Source of the DNA: Accumulibacter jenkinsii
GTDB taxonomy: Bacteria > Pseudomonadota > Gammaproteobacteria > Burkholderiales > Rhodocyclaceae
Reading direction: 5' to 3'
DNA length: 64,000 bases
Assembly: GCA_036625225.1 (NCBI GenBank)
Contig: JAZKUF010000001.1
Coordinates: forward strand, 1,178,001 to 1,242,000
The notes beneath the pieces are model-generated. The model was not told where the DNA came from and did no database searches. It was given only the letters and a program-made list of their open reading frames with translations. Made by a program: the position numbers and the translations under genes. Shown one piece after another: positions 16,217-23,960 of this stretch (positions within the stretch are counted from its first letter, which is position 1; every line of letters begins with the position of its first letter).

Positions 16217-18163
16217 CTAGGCGAAAAATTCCAGCACCCGGGCCGGCGTCGCGCTGCGCAGATCCCGGTCAGCGTGCGTGTTGAGATCGACCAACAGCTC
16301 CTTCATGTCCAGAATGAGGACGATCTGGCCGTTCGAGAGTGTCGTCACGCCGGCGACCCCGCGTGGACGGAAATCGTCGAGGGCCTTGATCACCGCATCG
16401 TCACGGCCGGCAAAGTTGTCCACCGCAAGAATGAAGCTGCGCTCGGCGGTCTGCATCAGAACGCCGTACTCGGGTTGCCGGAGCTGCGGCCAGCCGAGCA
16501 GACGCGAGAGCGAGATCACCGGCAGAATCTCGCCGCGCACGACCAGTGTCTCCTTGCCACCCACTTCCTGCATTCGGGAATGGTCGATCGGCAGAATCTC
16601 CCGCACCATCGACAGCGGCAGTGCAAAAGGCTGTTCACCGAGGAGGACCAGCAGCACCGGCAGAATCGCGAGCGTCAGCGGCAACGAAATGATGAACACC
16701 GACCCCTTGCCCGGCTCGGAGCGAATTTCGATCGAGCCATTGAGCTTCTGGATATTGGTCTTCACGACGTCCATTCCGACGCCCCGGCCGGACACCGCCG
16801 AGGCCTGTGCCATGGTCGAGAACCCGGGCAGGAAGATCAGGTTCAGGCTCTGCCGGTCATCGAGCGTGTTGGCTTCTTCCTCACTGATGATGTTCTTTTC
16901 GACGGCTTTCGCCCGAATCCGTTCCGCACTCATGCCGTGCCCGTCGTCGGCGACGATCAGGACGATGTGATCGCCCTCCTGGCGCGCCTCCAGACGGATG
17001 ACGCTCTTCGCCTCCTTGCCGGCCGCCCGCCGCTCCTCGACCGACTCGACGCCGTGGTCGACCGCGTTGCGGATCAGGTGGATCAGCGGATCGGCCAGAT
17101 CCTCGATCATCGTCTTGTCGACTTCGGTTTCTTCGCCAATCAGCGCGAGTTCGACATCCTTGCCGAGTTGCCGGGCGAGATCGCGGGCAATCCGCGGATA
17201 TTTCTGGAACAGCCGGCCAATCGGCTGCATGCGCGTCTTCATCACCGAATTCTGCAGGTCGGAGACCAGCAGATCGAGCTGGCTGACCGCCTGATCGAGC
17301 GCCTGCAGGGTTTCCGAGTCGGTCCTGCCGGCGAGAATGTCGGCTCGCAGGCTGGTCAGCCGGTTCTTGGTCAAGCCGATCTCGCCCGACAGATTGAGCA
17401 CCTGGTCGAGACGCGCCGTATCGACCCGAATGGTCGTCTCGCGGGCGGCAATCTTTTCTTCGGCACGGCGACCGCCGGGCGCGGCGTTGACTGACGCCCC
17501 CGGTTTGTCGGTCGTCCGGCGCCCTTCCGGCGGGAAGTGCGGCTGCAGGTGGGAAAGATCCTCTTCACTCGCCGGATCAGTCGTCACCGGCCGCCCGACC
17601 GGCGCGGCCACGCTCAGCGCAACCGGCGCCTGGCCGGTCACCGCCGCATGCAGGGCCTGCCAGTCCGGGCCATGCGCAGCGGTCGCGGCGGCCGCCTGCG
17701 CCGTGGCGGCTGGCTTCGCCGTCTGGCGCCCGCCGCTGAGCGCTGGCGGCGTAGCCGGTGGGCGCTCCACCTCGACGGCAAGCGCGGCGCGCAGGTTGGC
17801 CATCACCGGCTGCGGCGCCGGATCGGGTTGCCGGCCCTGGGCAATCTCGCCGAACATGTTGCGCACGCTCTGCGTCGCTGCCATGATCGTATCCATCAGG
17901 GCCGGCGTCAGCGTCAGCGCAGCGGTTCTCAGGCGGTCGAAGAGGTTCTCGGTCAGGTGACAGAGGCTGACCAGTTCACCGGCATTGAGAAAACCCGCAC
18001 CGCCCTTGATGGTGTGAAAGCCGCGGAAGATATCGTTCAACAAACGATGATCATCGGGACTCCGCTCGAGATCGACGAGCTTGTTATCGACATCGGACAG
18101 GAGTTCACCGGCTTCCTGCAGGAAATCCTGCAGCAGGTCTTCCATCCCGGCAAAATCGCTCAT
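16217..18163 (-). CDS. cheA: Chemotaxis histidine kinase CheA
   Basis: Encodes 648 aa from the ATG at 18163 (MSDFAGMEDLLQDFLQEAGE). The longer frame start lies inside cheZ. Domain order: P1 phosphotransfer with phospho-histidine in FRGFHTIKGGAGFLNAGELV (about H48), an Ala/Pro-rich linker (120-270), P3 dimerisation (LDQVLNLSGEIGLTKNRLTS), P4 kinase (LIRNAVDHGVESVEERRAAG, GRGVGMDVVKTNIQKLNGSI) and P5 CheW-like coupling domain. It autophosphorylates in receptor arrays and passes phosphate to CheY and CheV. It follows cheZ by 10 bases. Confidence 0.97.
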   Translation of the reverse strand: MSDFAGMEDLLQDFLQEAGELLSDVDNKLVDLERSPDDHRLLNDIFRGFHTIKGGAGFLNAGELVSLCHLTENLFDRLRTAALTLTPALMDTIMAATQSVRNMFGEIAQGRQPDPAPQPVMANLRAALAVEVERPPATPPALSGGRQTAKPAATAQAAAATAAHGPDWQALHAAVTGQAPVALSVAAPVGRPVTTDPASEEDLSHLQPHFPPEGRRTTDKPGASVNAAPGGRRAEEKIAARETTIRVDTARLDQVLNLSGEIGLTKNRLTSLRADILAGRTDSETLQALDQAVSQLDLLVSDLQNSVMKTRMQPIGRLFQKYPRIARDLARQLGKDVELALIGEETEVDKTMIEDLADPLIHLIRNAVDHGVESVEERRAAGKEAKSVIRLEARQEGDHIVLIVADDGHGMSAERIRAKAVEKNIISEEEANTLDDRQSLNLIFLPGFSTMAQASAVSGRGVGMDVVKTNIQKLNGSIEIRSEPGKGSVFIISLPLTLAILPVLLVLLGEQPFALPLSMVREILPIDHSRMQEVGGKETLVVRGEILPVISLSRLLGWPQLRQPEYGVLMQTAERSFILAVDNFAGRDDAVIKALDDFRPRGVAGVTTLSNGQIVLILDMKELLVDLNTHADRDLRSATPARVLEFFA

Positions 18164-18173
18164 GCTGAAGCTC

Positions 18174-19025
18174 CTAGAATCCCAGACTGTCGAGCAGGTC
18201 GTCGACCTGCTGCTGCGTGGCAACGACGTCGCTGCGTCCTTCGGCATTGATCACCGGTCCGTTGAGCAGACTCATCACCGAGTCGGTTTTTCGCTCGCCG
18301 GGCATCGCGTCGATCAGCACCCCCATCAACTGCGCCTCGAGTTCCTGCGCCATATGGATGATCTTCTTGATCACCTGACCGGTCAGATCCTGAAAATCCT
18401 GCGCCATCATGATCTCGAGCAGCTGCGCCCGGGTCGCCTCGGTCTTCGCCGGCAGGCCCTGTTTGAGGAATGAGCGCGTCTCTTCGGCCAACGACCTGAA
18501 CGCATCGACACCGAGTTGATTGGCAAACAGCGCATCCCACTGCCCCGCGAGCCTCGACGAAGCCGCCTCGAGTTCGCTCTGCAAGGGGTTGGCAATATCG
18601 GTCGCATTGAGGACCCGACAGGCGGCCTGTTCGGTCAGTGTCGCGACGTAGGCGAGCCGGTCCTTGGCGTCGGGAATTGCGGCGACGGTGCTCTCGAGGA
18701 GTTCGTGGTAGCCGAGTTCTCCGAGCGTGTCGTGCAGTTGCCTCGCCATCTGGCCGACACGATGAAAGATCTTGTCCTGGCCCTGCCACGGCTCGCCGCC
18801 CGTCGCGGGTCCCTGACTCGCGTCGCGCTCGGCGACCACCGAATCGAACAGGCGCTGCAGATCGTCGCTATCGTCGCTGCCGTCACCCTCGCGCAACTGC
18901 TGCAGCAACGACGCCCGAGGTGCGGCGGGCGACGCTGGCCGGGCCGGCACGGCGACACCCGCAGCAATGCTGTCGAACAGTGCTTCGAGTTCCCTGGAGT
19001 CCCCGAAGGGGTCGGCATCGCTCAT
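18174..19025 (-). CDS. cheZ: CheY-P phosphatase CheZ
   Basis: Encodes 283 aa from the ATG at 19025; a GTG three codons earlier is possible. It is longer than the roughly 214-aa enterobacterial form because of an N-terminal extension. The catalytic helix has the CheZ motif in LEIMMAQDFQDLTGQVIKKI (aspartate and glutamine of QDxxDLTGQ-type). The C-terminal tail ATQQQVDDLLDSLGF is the CheY-binding peptide. It speeds dephosphorylation of CheY. It begins 1 base after the cheY stop. Confidence 0.94.
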   Translation of the reverse strand: MSDADPFGDSRELEALFDSIAAGVAVPARPASPAAPRASLLQQLREGDGSDDSDDLQRLFDSVVAERDASQGPATGGEPWQGQDKIFHRVGQMARQLHDTLGELGYHELLESTVAAIPDAKDRLAYVATLTEQAACRVLNATDIANPLQSELEAASSRLAGQWDALFANQLGVDAFRSLAEETRSFLKQGLPAKTEATRAQLLEIMMAQDFQDLTGQVIKKIIHMAQELEAQLMGVLIDAMPGERKTDSVMSLLNGPVINAEGRSDVVATQQQVDDLLDSLGF

Positions 19026-19026
19026 C

Positions 19027-19416
19027 TCATCCACCCATCTTGTCGAAAATCTTCTGCAGCTTCTCGGCCAGCGTCGCCGCCGTGAAGGGCTTGACGATGT
19101 AGCCGCTGGCCCCGGCCTGAGCCGCGGCGATGATGTTTTCCTTTTTGGCTTCGGCGGTGATCATCATCACCGGCAGGTGTTTGAGGGCCGGCGCGTTGCG
19201 AATCGCCTTGAGCAGCTGCAGGCCATCCATGTTCGGCATGTTCCAGTCGGTGACGACGAACTCGAAGCTGCCATTGTTCAGCTTCTGCAGGGCGATCGCC
19301 CCGTCTTCCGCCTCATCGACGTTGGCGAATCCCAGTTCCTTGAGGAGATTCCTGACGATGCGCCGCATCGTCGAAAAATCGTCCACCACCAGAATTTTCA
19401 TCCTTGGATCAGCCAT
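19027..19416 (-). CDS. cheY: Chemotaxis response regulator CheY
   Basis: Encodes 129 aa, a single receiver domain. Acidic residues lie in ILVVDDFSTMRRIVRNLLKE, the phospho-acceptor aspartate in FVVTDWNMPNMDGLQLLKAI (about D58), and the threonine and lysine in MMITAEAKKENI and SGYIVKPFTAATLAEKL. The NMPNMDG and FSTMRRIV wording is CheY-specific. When phosphorylated it binds the motor switch. It lies between cheV and cheZ. Confidence 0.97.
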   Translation of the reverse strand: MADPRMKILVVDDFSTMRRIVRNLLKELGFANVDEAEDGAIALQKLNNGSFEFVVTDWNMPNMDGLQLLKAIRNAPALKHLPVMMITAEAKKENIIAAAQAGASGYIVKPFTAATLAEKLQKIFDKMGG

Positions 19417-19437
19417 TCTTTACTCCTGTTGATTCGG

Positions 19438-20376
19438 TCAATGCTCAAGCAAGGGTCGCAGGGTGTCGGCAAGCACCTCGGCGTCAAACTTGGCAACGTA
19501 GGCATCCACTCCCACCGCCTTGCCCATGGCGTGATTGGCCTGCGACGACAGTGACGAGTGCATCACCACCGGAATGCCGGCGAAGCGAAGGTCGCTCTTG
19601 ATGTTCTTGGTGAGGACATAGCCGTCCATCTCGGGCATTTCGGCGTCGACCAGGATCAGGCGAATCTCGTCGCGCACGTCGCGCCCGATCTGGATCGCAT
19701 GCGCGGCGATCGCCTGCAGGCGACTCCAGGCCTCGGCGCCATTGGTGGCGTGCTTGTGCTTGACGCAGAGCTTGTCCAGCACTTCGGTAATCTTGCGCCG
19801 GGCGACCAGAGAATCGTCGGCAAAAAACAGGCAGACATCGCCATCGACCGCCGCCGGCGGGATATCGACGATGACCGCCTCGCCAAAGGCATTGGCGAGA
19901 ATCTGTTCGACGTCGAGGATGGACACCAGCTTGCCGTCATCGAGTTCGGTGACCGCCGTGATCAGCCCCTGGTTGCTGGCGAGAACGCTCTCCGGCGCCT
20001 TCACCCGCTCCCAGTCGACCCGAATGATGCGATCGACTTCATGTACCAGGAAGCCCAGCGTGCGCTTCGAGTACTCGGCGACCATCATCGTCTTGCCGTA
20101 CTCGCCGTGCTGGTCCTTGTGCTCGAGAAAGGAAATCAGCGACAGCACCGGGATGACGTTGCCGCGCAGCGAGACCAGCCCCTCGACGCCCCGCGGCATG
20201 TTCGGCGTTCTGGTGATATGGGGGGTGCGCCCGACTTCACGCACCTTGAAGACGTTGATCCCGAAAGTCTCGCGCGTCCCGAGCGAGAAGAGCAGGATCT
20301 CCATCTTGTTGGAACCGGCAAGCCGGGTACGTGCATCGACGCCCTCGAGGAGGTTCTTCCTTTCTGCGAGATCCAT
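19438..20376 (-). CDS. cheV: CheV-type coupling protein (CheW-receiver fusion), copy 2
   Basis: Encodes 312 aa. The N-terminal CheW-like domain (about residues 20-165) includes ILLFSLGTRETFGINVFKVR and EGLVSLRGNVIPVLSLISFL. The C-terminal receiver (175-312) includes CLFFADDSLVARRKITEVLD, with the acceptor aspartate in ILVDAEMPEMDGYVLTKNIK. CheV couples receptors to CheA and can act as a phosphate sink or adaptation element. It lies 18 bases downstream of a second cheV and 21 bases upstream of cheY. Confidence 0.95.
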   Translation of the reverse strand: MDLAERKNLLEGVDARTRLAGSNKMEILLFSLGTRETFGINVFKVREVGRTPHITRTPNMPRGVEGLVSLRGNVIPVLSLISFLEHKDQHGEYGKTMMVAEYSKRTLGFLVHEVDRIIRVDWERVKAPESVLASNQGLITAVTELDDGKLVSILDVEQILANAFGEAVIVDIPPAAVDGDVCLFFADDSLVARRKITEVLDKLCVKHKHATNGAEAWSRLQAIAAHAIQIGRDVRDEIRLILVDAEMPEMDGYVLTKNIKSDLRFAGIPVVMHSSLSSQANHAMGKAVGVDAYVAKFDAEVLADTLRPLLEH

Positions 20377-20394
20377 AGCGTTGCTCCTGAAAGA

Positions 20395-21366
20395 TCAGTT
20401 CGACGGCAAGGCCGGCAGAACACCCTGCCGCAGCCTTCGCGTCAGCGTCTCCGACAGGCGCTGGGGTTCAAACTTGGGGACATACTCGTCGACGCCGACC
20501 GAGCGGCCGAGTTGCTGGTTGGACATGCCGGACAGCGACGAATGCATGATCACCGGGATGCCGATGAAGCGCGGATCGGACTTGATCTTCTTGGTCAGGA
20601 TGTAGCCATCCATCTCGGGCATTTCGATATCGGTCAGCACGAGGCTGATCAGGTCACTCGTCTGCTGCCCGGAAGCCTGCGCATAAGCGGCCATCTTTTC
20701 CAGTTCGAGCCAGGCGTCGAGACCGTTGATCGCGGCCACGTACTTCACCCCCATCGCTTCCAGGGTACGCTGAATCTGCTTGCGGGCGACCGTCGAGTCG
20801 TCGGCGAAGAAGACCGTCAGCTCGGGGTTATCGAGTGGCTTGATGTTGCGGTAGACGATATCGTCGTCGTAGTTGGTCGTCTCCGAGAGAATCTTTTCGA
20901 CGTCCATCATCATCACCAGTCGGCCGTCGGGCAGTTCGGTGACCGCTGTCACGAGGCCTCCCATTTCGGCCGTCAGCATCGCCGGCGGCACCCGCATCTG
21001 GCTCCAGTCGAGGCGCAGAATGGTATCCACCCCTTCGACCAGAAAGCCCTGCGTGTGGCCGGCATATTCGGTGACGATCATGATCGAACGGGGCGTTTCG
21101 GTCGCCACACCGGCGTAACGGGCAAGGTCGACGACCGGCACCAGGGCGCCGCGCAGGCTGACCATTCCTTCGACCGAAACCGGCATTTCGGGTGCCGAGG
21201 TGACCGCTGGTGTTCGCATCACCTCGCGCACCTTGAAGACGTTGATGCCGAAGGTTTCACGCCGGCCGGTCCGCGAATCGGTGCCGAGCGAGAAGAGCAG
21301 GATTTCCAGCTTGTTGGTCCCGGCCAGTTTGGTACGGGCATCGATATTCTTCAATAGATCCGACAT
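20395..21366 (-). CDS. cheV: CheV-type coupling protein (CheW-receiver fusion), copy 1
   Basis: Encodes 323 aa with the same CheW-receiver order as its neighbour. The CheW part has ILLFSLGTDSRTGRRETFGI followed by NVFKVREVMRTPAVTSAPEM. The receiver has ELTVFFADDSTVARKQIQRT and SLVLTDIEMPEMDGYILTKK. The pair share their start (DARTKLAGTNK and DARTRLAGSNK) and look like an old tandem duplication, clearly diverged. This copy has a DSRTGR insertion in the CheW domain. No cheW gene is in the window, so these may supply part of the coupling role. Confidence 0.95.
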   Translation of the reverse strand: MSDLLKNIDARTKLAGTNKLEILLFSLGTDSRTGRRETFGINVFKVREVMRTPAVTSAPEMPVSVEGMVSLRGALVPVVDLARYAGVATETPRSIMIVTEYAGHTQGFLVEGVDTILRLDWSQMRVPPAMLTAEMGGLVTAVTELPDGRLVMMMDVEKILSETTNYDDDIVYRNIKPLDNPELTVFFADDSTVARKQIQRTLEAMGVKYVAAINGLDAWLELEKMAAYAQASGQQTSDLISLVLTDIEMPEMDGYILTKKIKSDPRFIGIPVIMHSSLSGMSNQQLGRSVGVDEYVPKFEPQRLSETLTRRLRQGVLPALPSN

Positions 21367-21466
21367 GACTCTCTTTCTTGTGCCAGGACCCTCCGCTGGC
21401 GGATCCCCGACATCTTAATCCAATAAGCGCTGCCGCGTGACGATCGTCTACCACACAGCGCTCGGC

Positions 21467-23164
21467 TCAGACCGTTGTCCGGTAACCAATCCGGAAACCA
21501 CCCCAGTGTCGACCCTTGACGTAGATCGGCGCCGAAATGTCGTGCATCAGTTCACCGGTATCCCGACGGTAGGTCTGCAGCAGGAAAAGCTGCTCGTGGC
21601 GACCACAGCGCCTGCCCACCGGGTCGTCGAAGATGCGCTTGCTGCGGTTGTGCAGAAAATCGACCTTCTCGTCACCGGTCAGCGGCTGCGAGAAGATCCG
21701 GTTATGGGTCGGGACGTAGCCGTTGCGGTCGGTACAGATGCTGTAAACCAGCCAGCCGTGCTGGCTCAGCAGTTCCTCCTGCAGCGGCACCATGGCCTGA
21801 TCGGTGAAATCGTCGAAGCGCGACTTGAACTTCTGCGGCCGCGTGCCGGCGATCGGCTGGTAGCGCTCGTCGAACAGATCCTCGACGCTGATGTTGCCGG
21901 CGTCTACCGCCCGATCGAAGATCTCGCCGGCCGCCTGCGCTGCCTGGCGGACGATCGCCGGCATTCGCGCATGTGTCGCAACGGCCTGCTCGCCGGCCGG
22001 GCCCAGCTTGAAGACCGTGGCCATTTCCTGGAGGTTCTCGGCCAGGCATTCGACGTGATCGACCGCAATCAGCGTGTCGGCCGTCAGCGCGTCGTTGGTT
22101 TCGGCCATTTCCCTGATCCGCCGGACGTGTTCGCCGATGCTCTCGCCGCTGCGGCTCTGCTCGGCGACGGCAACGGCGATGGCATCGACTTTCTCCATCG
22201 TTTCGCGCGCTCCGGCGTTGATCCGCTCAAGCGACCGGTCGGCCTGCCGGGACAGTTCGGCGCCGGTGTGCGCCTGCCCGGTACCGGCTTCGATGCTGAC
22301 GATCGCGCTCTGCATCTCGCCCTGGATCGCCGCAATCATCTGACTGATCTCGCTGGTCGCCTGCGCGGTCCGCTCGGCGAGTTTGCGCACTTCATCGGCG
22401 ACGACAGCAAAACCGCGCCCCTGTTCACCGGCGCGCGCCGCTTCGATGGCCGCGTTGAGGGCCAGCAGGTTGGTCTGATCGGCAATCTCGCGAATCGTCT
22501 GGACGATGCCGCTGATCGCTTTCGAACGTTCCCCGAGCGCGCAGACCACCGTCGCCGAACGGGTCACCGAAGCGGCGATCTGCTCCATTTCGGCCGACGC
22601 GTTGCGCACGATCGCCATGCCTTCGGTCGACAGCGTGCTCGACGCCTCCGAAATGCCGGCGGTTTCGCTCGCTTTCTGATGCACCTGATTCATGTTCTCG
22701 GTCAGCGCTGCCATTTCGCTCGCCGTCGCGAGCGCGGCGTCGCGCTGCGCAGTCGACCCCGAGGCGACGCGACGGGCGTCGATGATCAACTGTCGCGACG
22801 CCTTGCCGACCTCGATCGAGTTGAACAGCGACTTGCCGACGATGGTGGCGAAACTCTCCATCAGCTGATTGAAAGCCGCCGCCACGGCAGCGATCTCGTC
22901 CCGGCCGTCGACCGGTGCCCGGCGGACCAGATCGCCGTCGGCGTAGGTCCGGGCGATCACCTCCCGCAGCACCGCCAGGCGGCCGCACAGATGCCGCTCG
23001 ACGCCGTAGGAAATGCCGCCGGCGAGGAGCACCAGTACGCCCAGAGCGCCGAGCCAGCCGGCCATGTCGCCGGCAAAGACGACGCTGCCGAGATAGCCGG
23101 CGAGAGCCGCGGCGATCACCTGCAAGAGCGTTGCTGCACGAATTCGCCACGCCAGTCCCTTCAT
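21467..23164 (-). CDS. Methyl-accepting chemotaxis protein with C-terminal sensor-like domain
   Basis: Encodes 565 aa. Two membrane helices lie near the N-terminus (about residues 10-53) with almost no periplasmic loop, then a HAMP-like region (HLCGRLAVLREVIARTYADG). The signalling hairpin is clear: IREIADQTNLLALNAAIEAA, then RAGEQGRGFAVVADEVRKLA. After it, from about residue 425, comes an extra domain (DLFDERYQPIAGTRPQKFKS, then DRNGYVPTHNRIFSQPL and VSAPIYVKGRHWGGFRIGYR) resembling Cache-like ligand domains. So sensing is probably cytoplasmic, at the C-terminus. It has its own FliA-type promoter and sits upstream of the cheV-cheA genes. Confidence 0.93.
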   Translation of the reverse strand: MKGLAWRIRAATLLQVIAAALAGYLGSVVFAGDMAGWLGALGVLVLLAGGISYGVERHLCGRLAVLREVIARTYADGDLVRRAPVDGRDEIAAVAAAFNQLMESFATIVGKSLFNSIEVGKASRQLIIDARRVASGSTAQRDAALATASEMAALTENMNQVHQKASETAGISEASSTLSTEGMAIVRNASAEMEQIAASVTRSATVVCALGERSKAISGIVQTIREIADQTNLLALNAAIEAARAGEQGRGFAVVADEVRKLAERTAQATSEISQMIAAIQGEMQSAIVSIEAGTGQAHTGAELSRQADRSLERINAGARETMEKVDAIAVAVAEQSRSGESIGEHVRRIREMAETNDALTADTLIAVDHVECLAENLQEMATVFKLGPAGEQAVATHARMPAIVRQAAQAAGEIFDRAVDAGNISVEDLFDERYQPIAGTRPQKFKSRFDDFTDQAMVPLQEELLSQHGWLVYSICTDRNGYVPTHNRIFSQPLTGDEKVDFLHNRSKRIFDDPVGRRCGRHEQLFLLQTYRRDTGELMHDISAPIYVKGRHWGGFRIGYRTTV

Positions 23165-23209
23165 CCCAAGCCTCCCCTTATTTGCAACCGGTGGTCGATC
23201 GTCATCCCC

Positions 23210-23236
23210 TCAACGGCAAAAATCGCCACGGCTTGA
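23210..23236 (-). promoter_or_regulatory. Sigma-28 (FliA) promoter of the MCP gene
   Basis: On the minus strand TCAA, a 15-base spacer and GCCGTTGA match the FliA promoter form seen in betaproteobacteria (TCAA-N15-GCCGTTA-like). It lies about 46 bases upstream of the MCP ATG at 23164. It may also serve the cheV-cheV-cheY-cheZ-cheA genes downstream, since no other strong promoter was seen in the 100-base gap after the MCP. Confidence 0.75.
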
Positions 23237-23348
23237 GAAAGTTCATGGCGCCGGCACAAGGAAGTGCTGGCCTGATGGCAGGCGAAAGCGGGCCAGGAGC
23301 GTCGCCGGGGATGCGCAGCTCCTCGAGCGCCGATCGCGCAGCGACCGA

Positions 23349-23780
23349 TCACCGGGCGCGATAGAGCAGGGTCGGATGGACGTCGTGCAACACCTTCTGC
23401 ATCGCCCGGCGGTTACTCAGGTTGAGGATGATCGGCGAGCGCGTGTTGGCAGCGATGCGGCCGCCCTCGGCGGGATCGCGATAGACGATGACCACCACCG
23501 CCGCGTCCTCGGCGCGTGCGAGCCCGAGCAGTTCGCAGTCGGCGTCGGAGAGTTCGATCTCGTACTCGAGATCGAGCGCCTGTGGCGCGACGATCGGAAA
23601 CATCACCGACGTGTCGTCGAGGGACTGCAACCAGAAAACGGCCGGCTTGACGCCTTCCTCATGAAAGATCTTGTAGCGCGTGCAGTCGGGGAAACCGGCA
23701 ACCCCTTCGGCAAAAGTGAAAATGGTCTCCGGATCGACCGGTACGTCGGTCAGACCAAAGCGTTCAAGATCGATTTTCAT
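23349..23780 (-). CDS. fliW: Flagellar assembly factor FliW
   Basis: Encodes 143 aa, the usual FliW length. It includes TIFTFAEGVAGFPDCTRYKI followed by FHEEGVKPAVFWLQSLDDTS and PRNP-like VIVYRDPAEGGRIAANTRSP followed by IILNLSNRRAMQKVLHD. FliW binds flagellin and, in many bacteria, the translational regulator CsrA. No csrA lies next to it here. It is transcribed alone, between the MCP gene and divergent tex, with AGGAG-type ribosome site before the ATG at 23780. Confidence 0.93.
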   Translation of the reverse strand: MKIDLERFGLTDVPVDPETIFTFAEGVAGFPDCTRYKIFHEEGVKPAVFWLQSLDDTSVMFPIVAPQALDLEYEIELSDADCELLGLARAEDAAVVVIVYRDPAEGGRIAANTRSPIILNLSNRRAMQKVLHDVHPTLLYRAR

Positions 23781-23960
23781 GGGGTTCTCCTGATCCAGAA
23801 GCCGATGCAGTTGTCAAGAGCGGCAATTTAACCTGATTTGCCCCCGTGTGGTGATTTTGTCATCGCGGCGCAGTGATCGGGAATCGACCGCCTTGAATTT
23901 TATCGCCCGATTCTGCATAGTTGGGCCTTTTGCAGCGCCCGCAAGGGACTGCCAACGCCC

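Noticed and set aside
19558..21357. Plus-strand open frame of 599 codons across both cheV genes
   Set aside because: Antisense shadow; repeated wording in it only mirrors the similarity of the two cheV genes.
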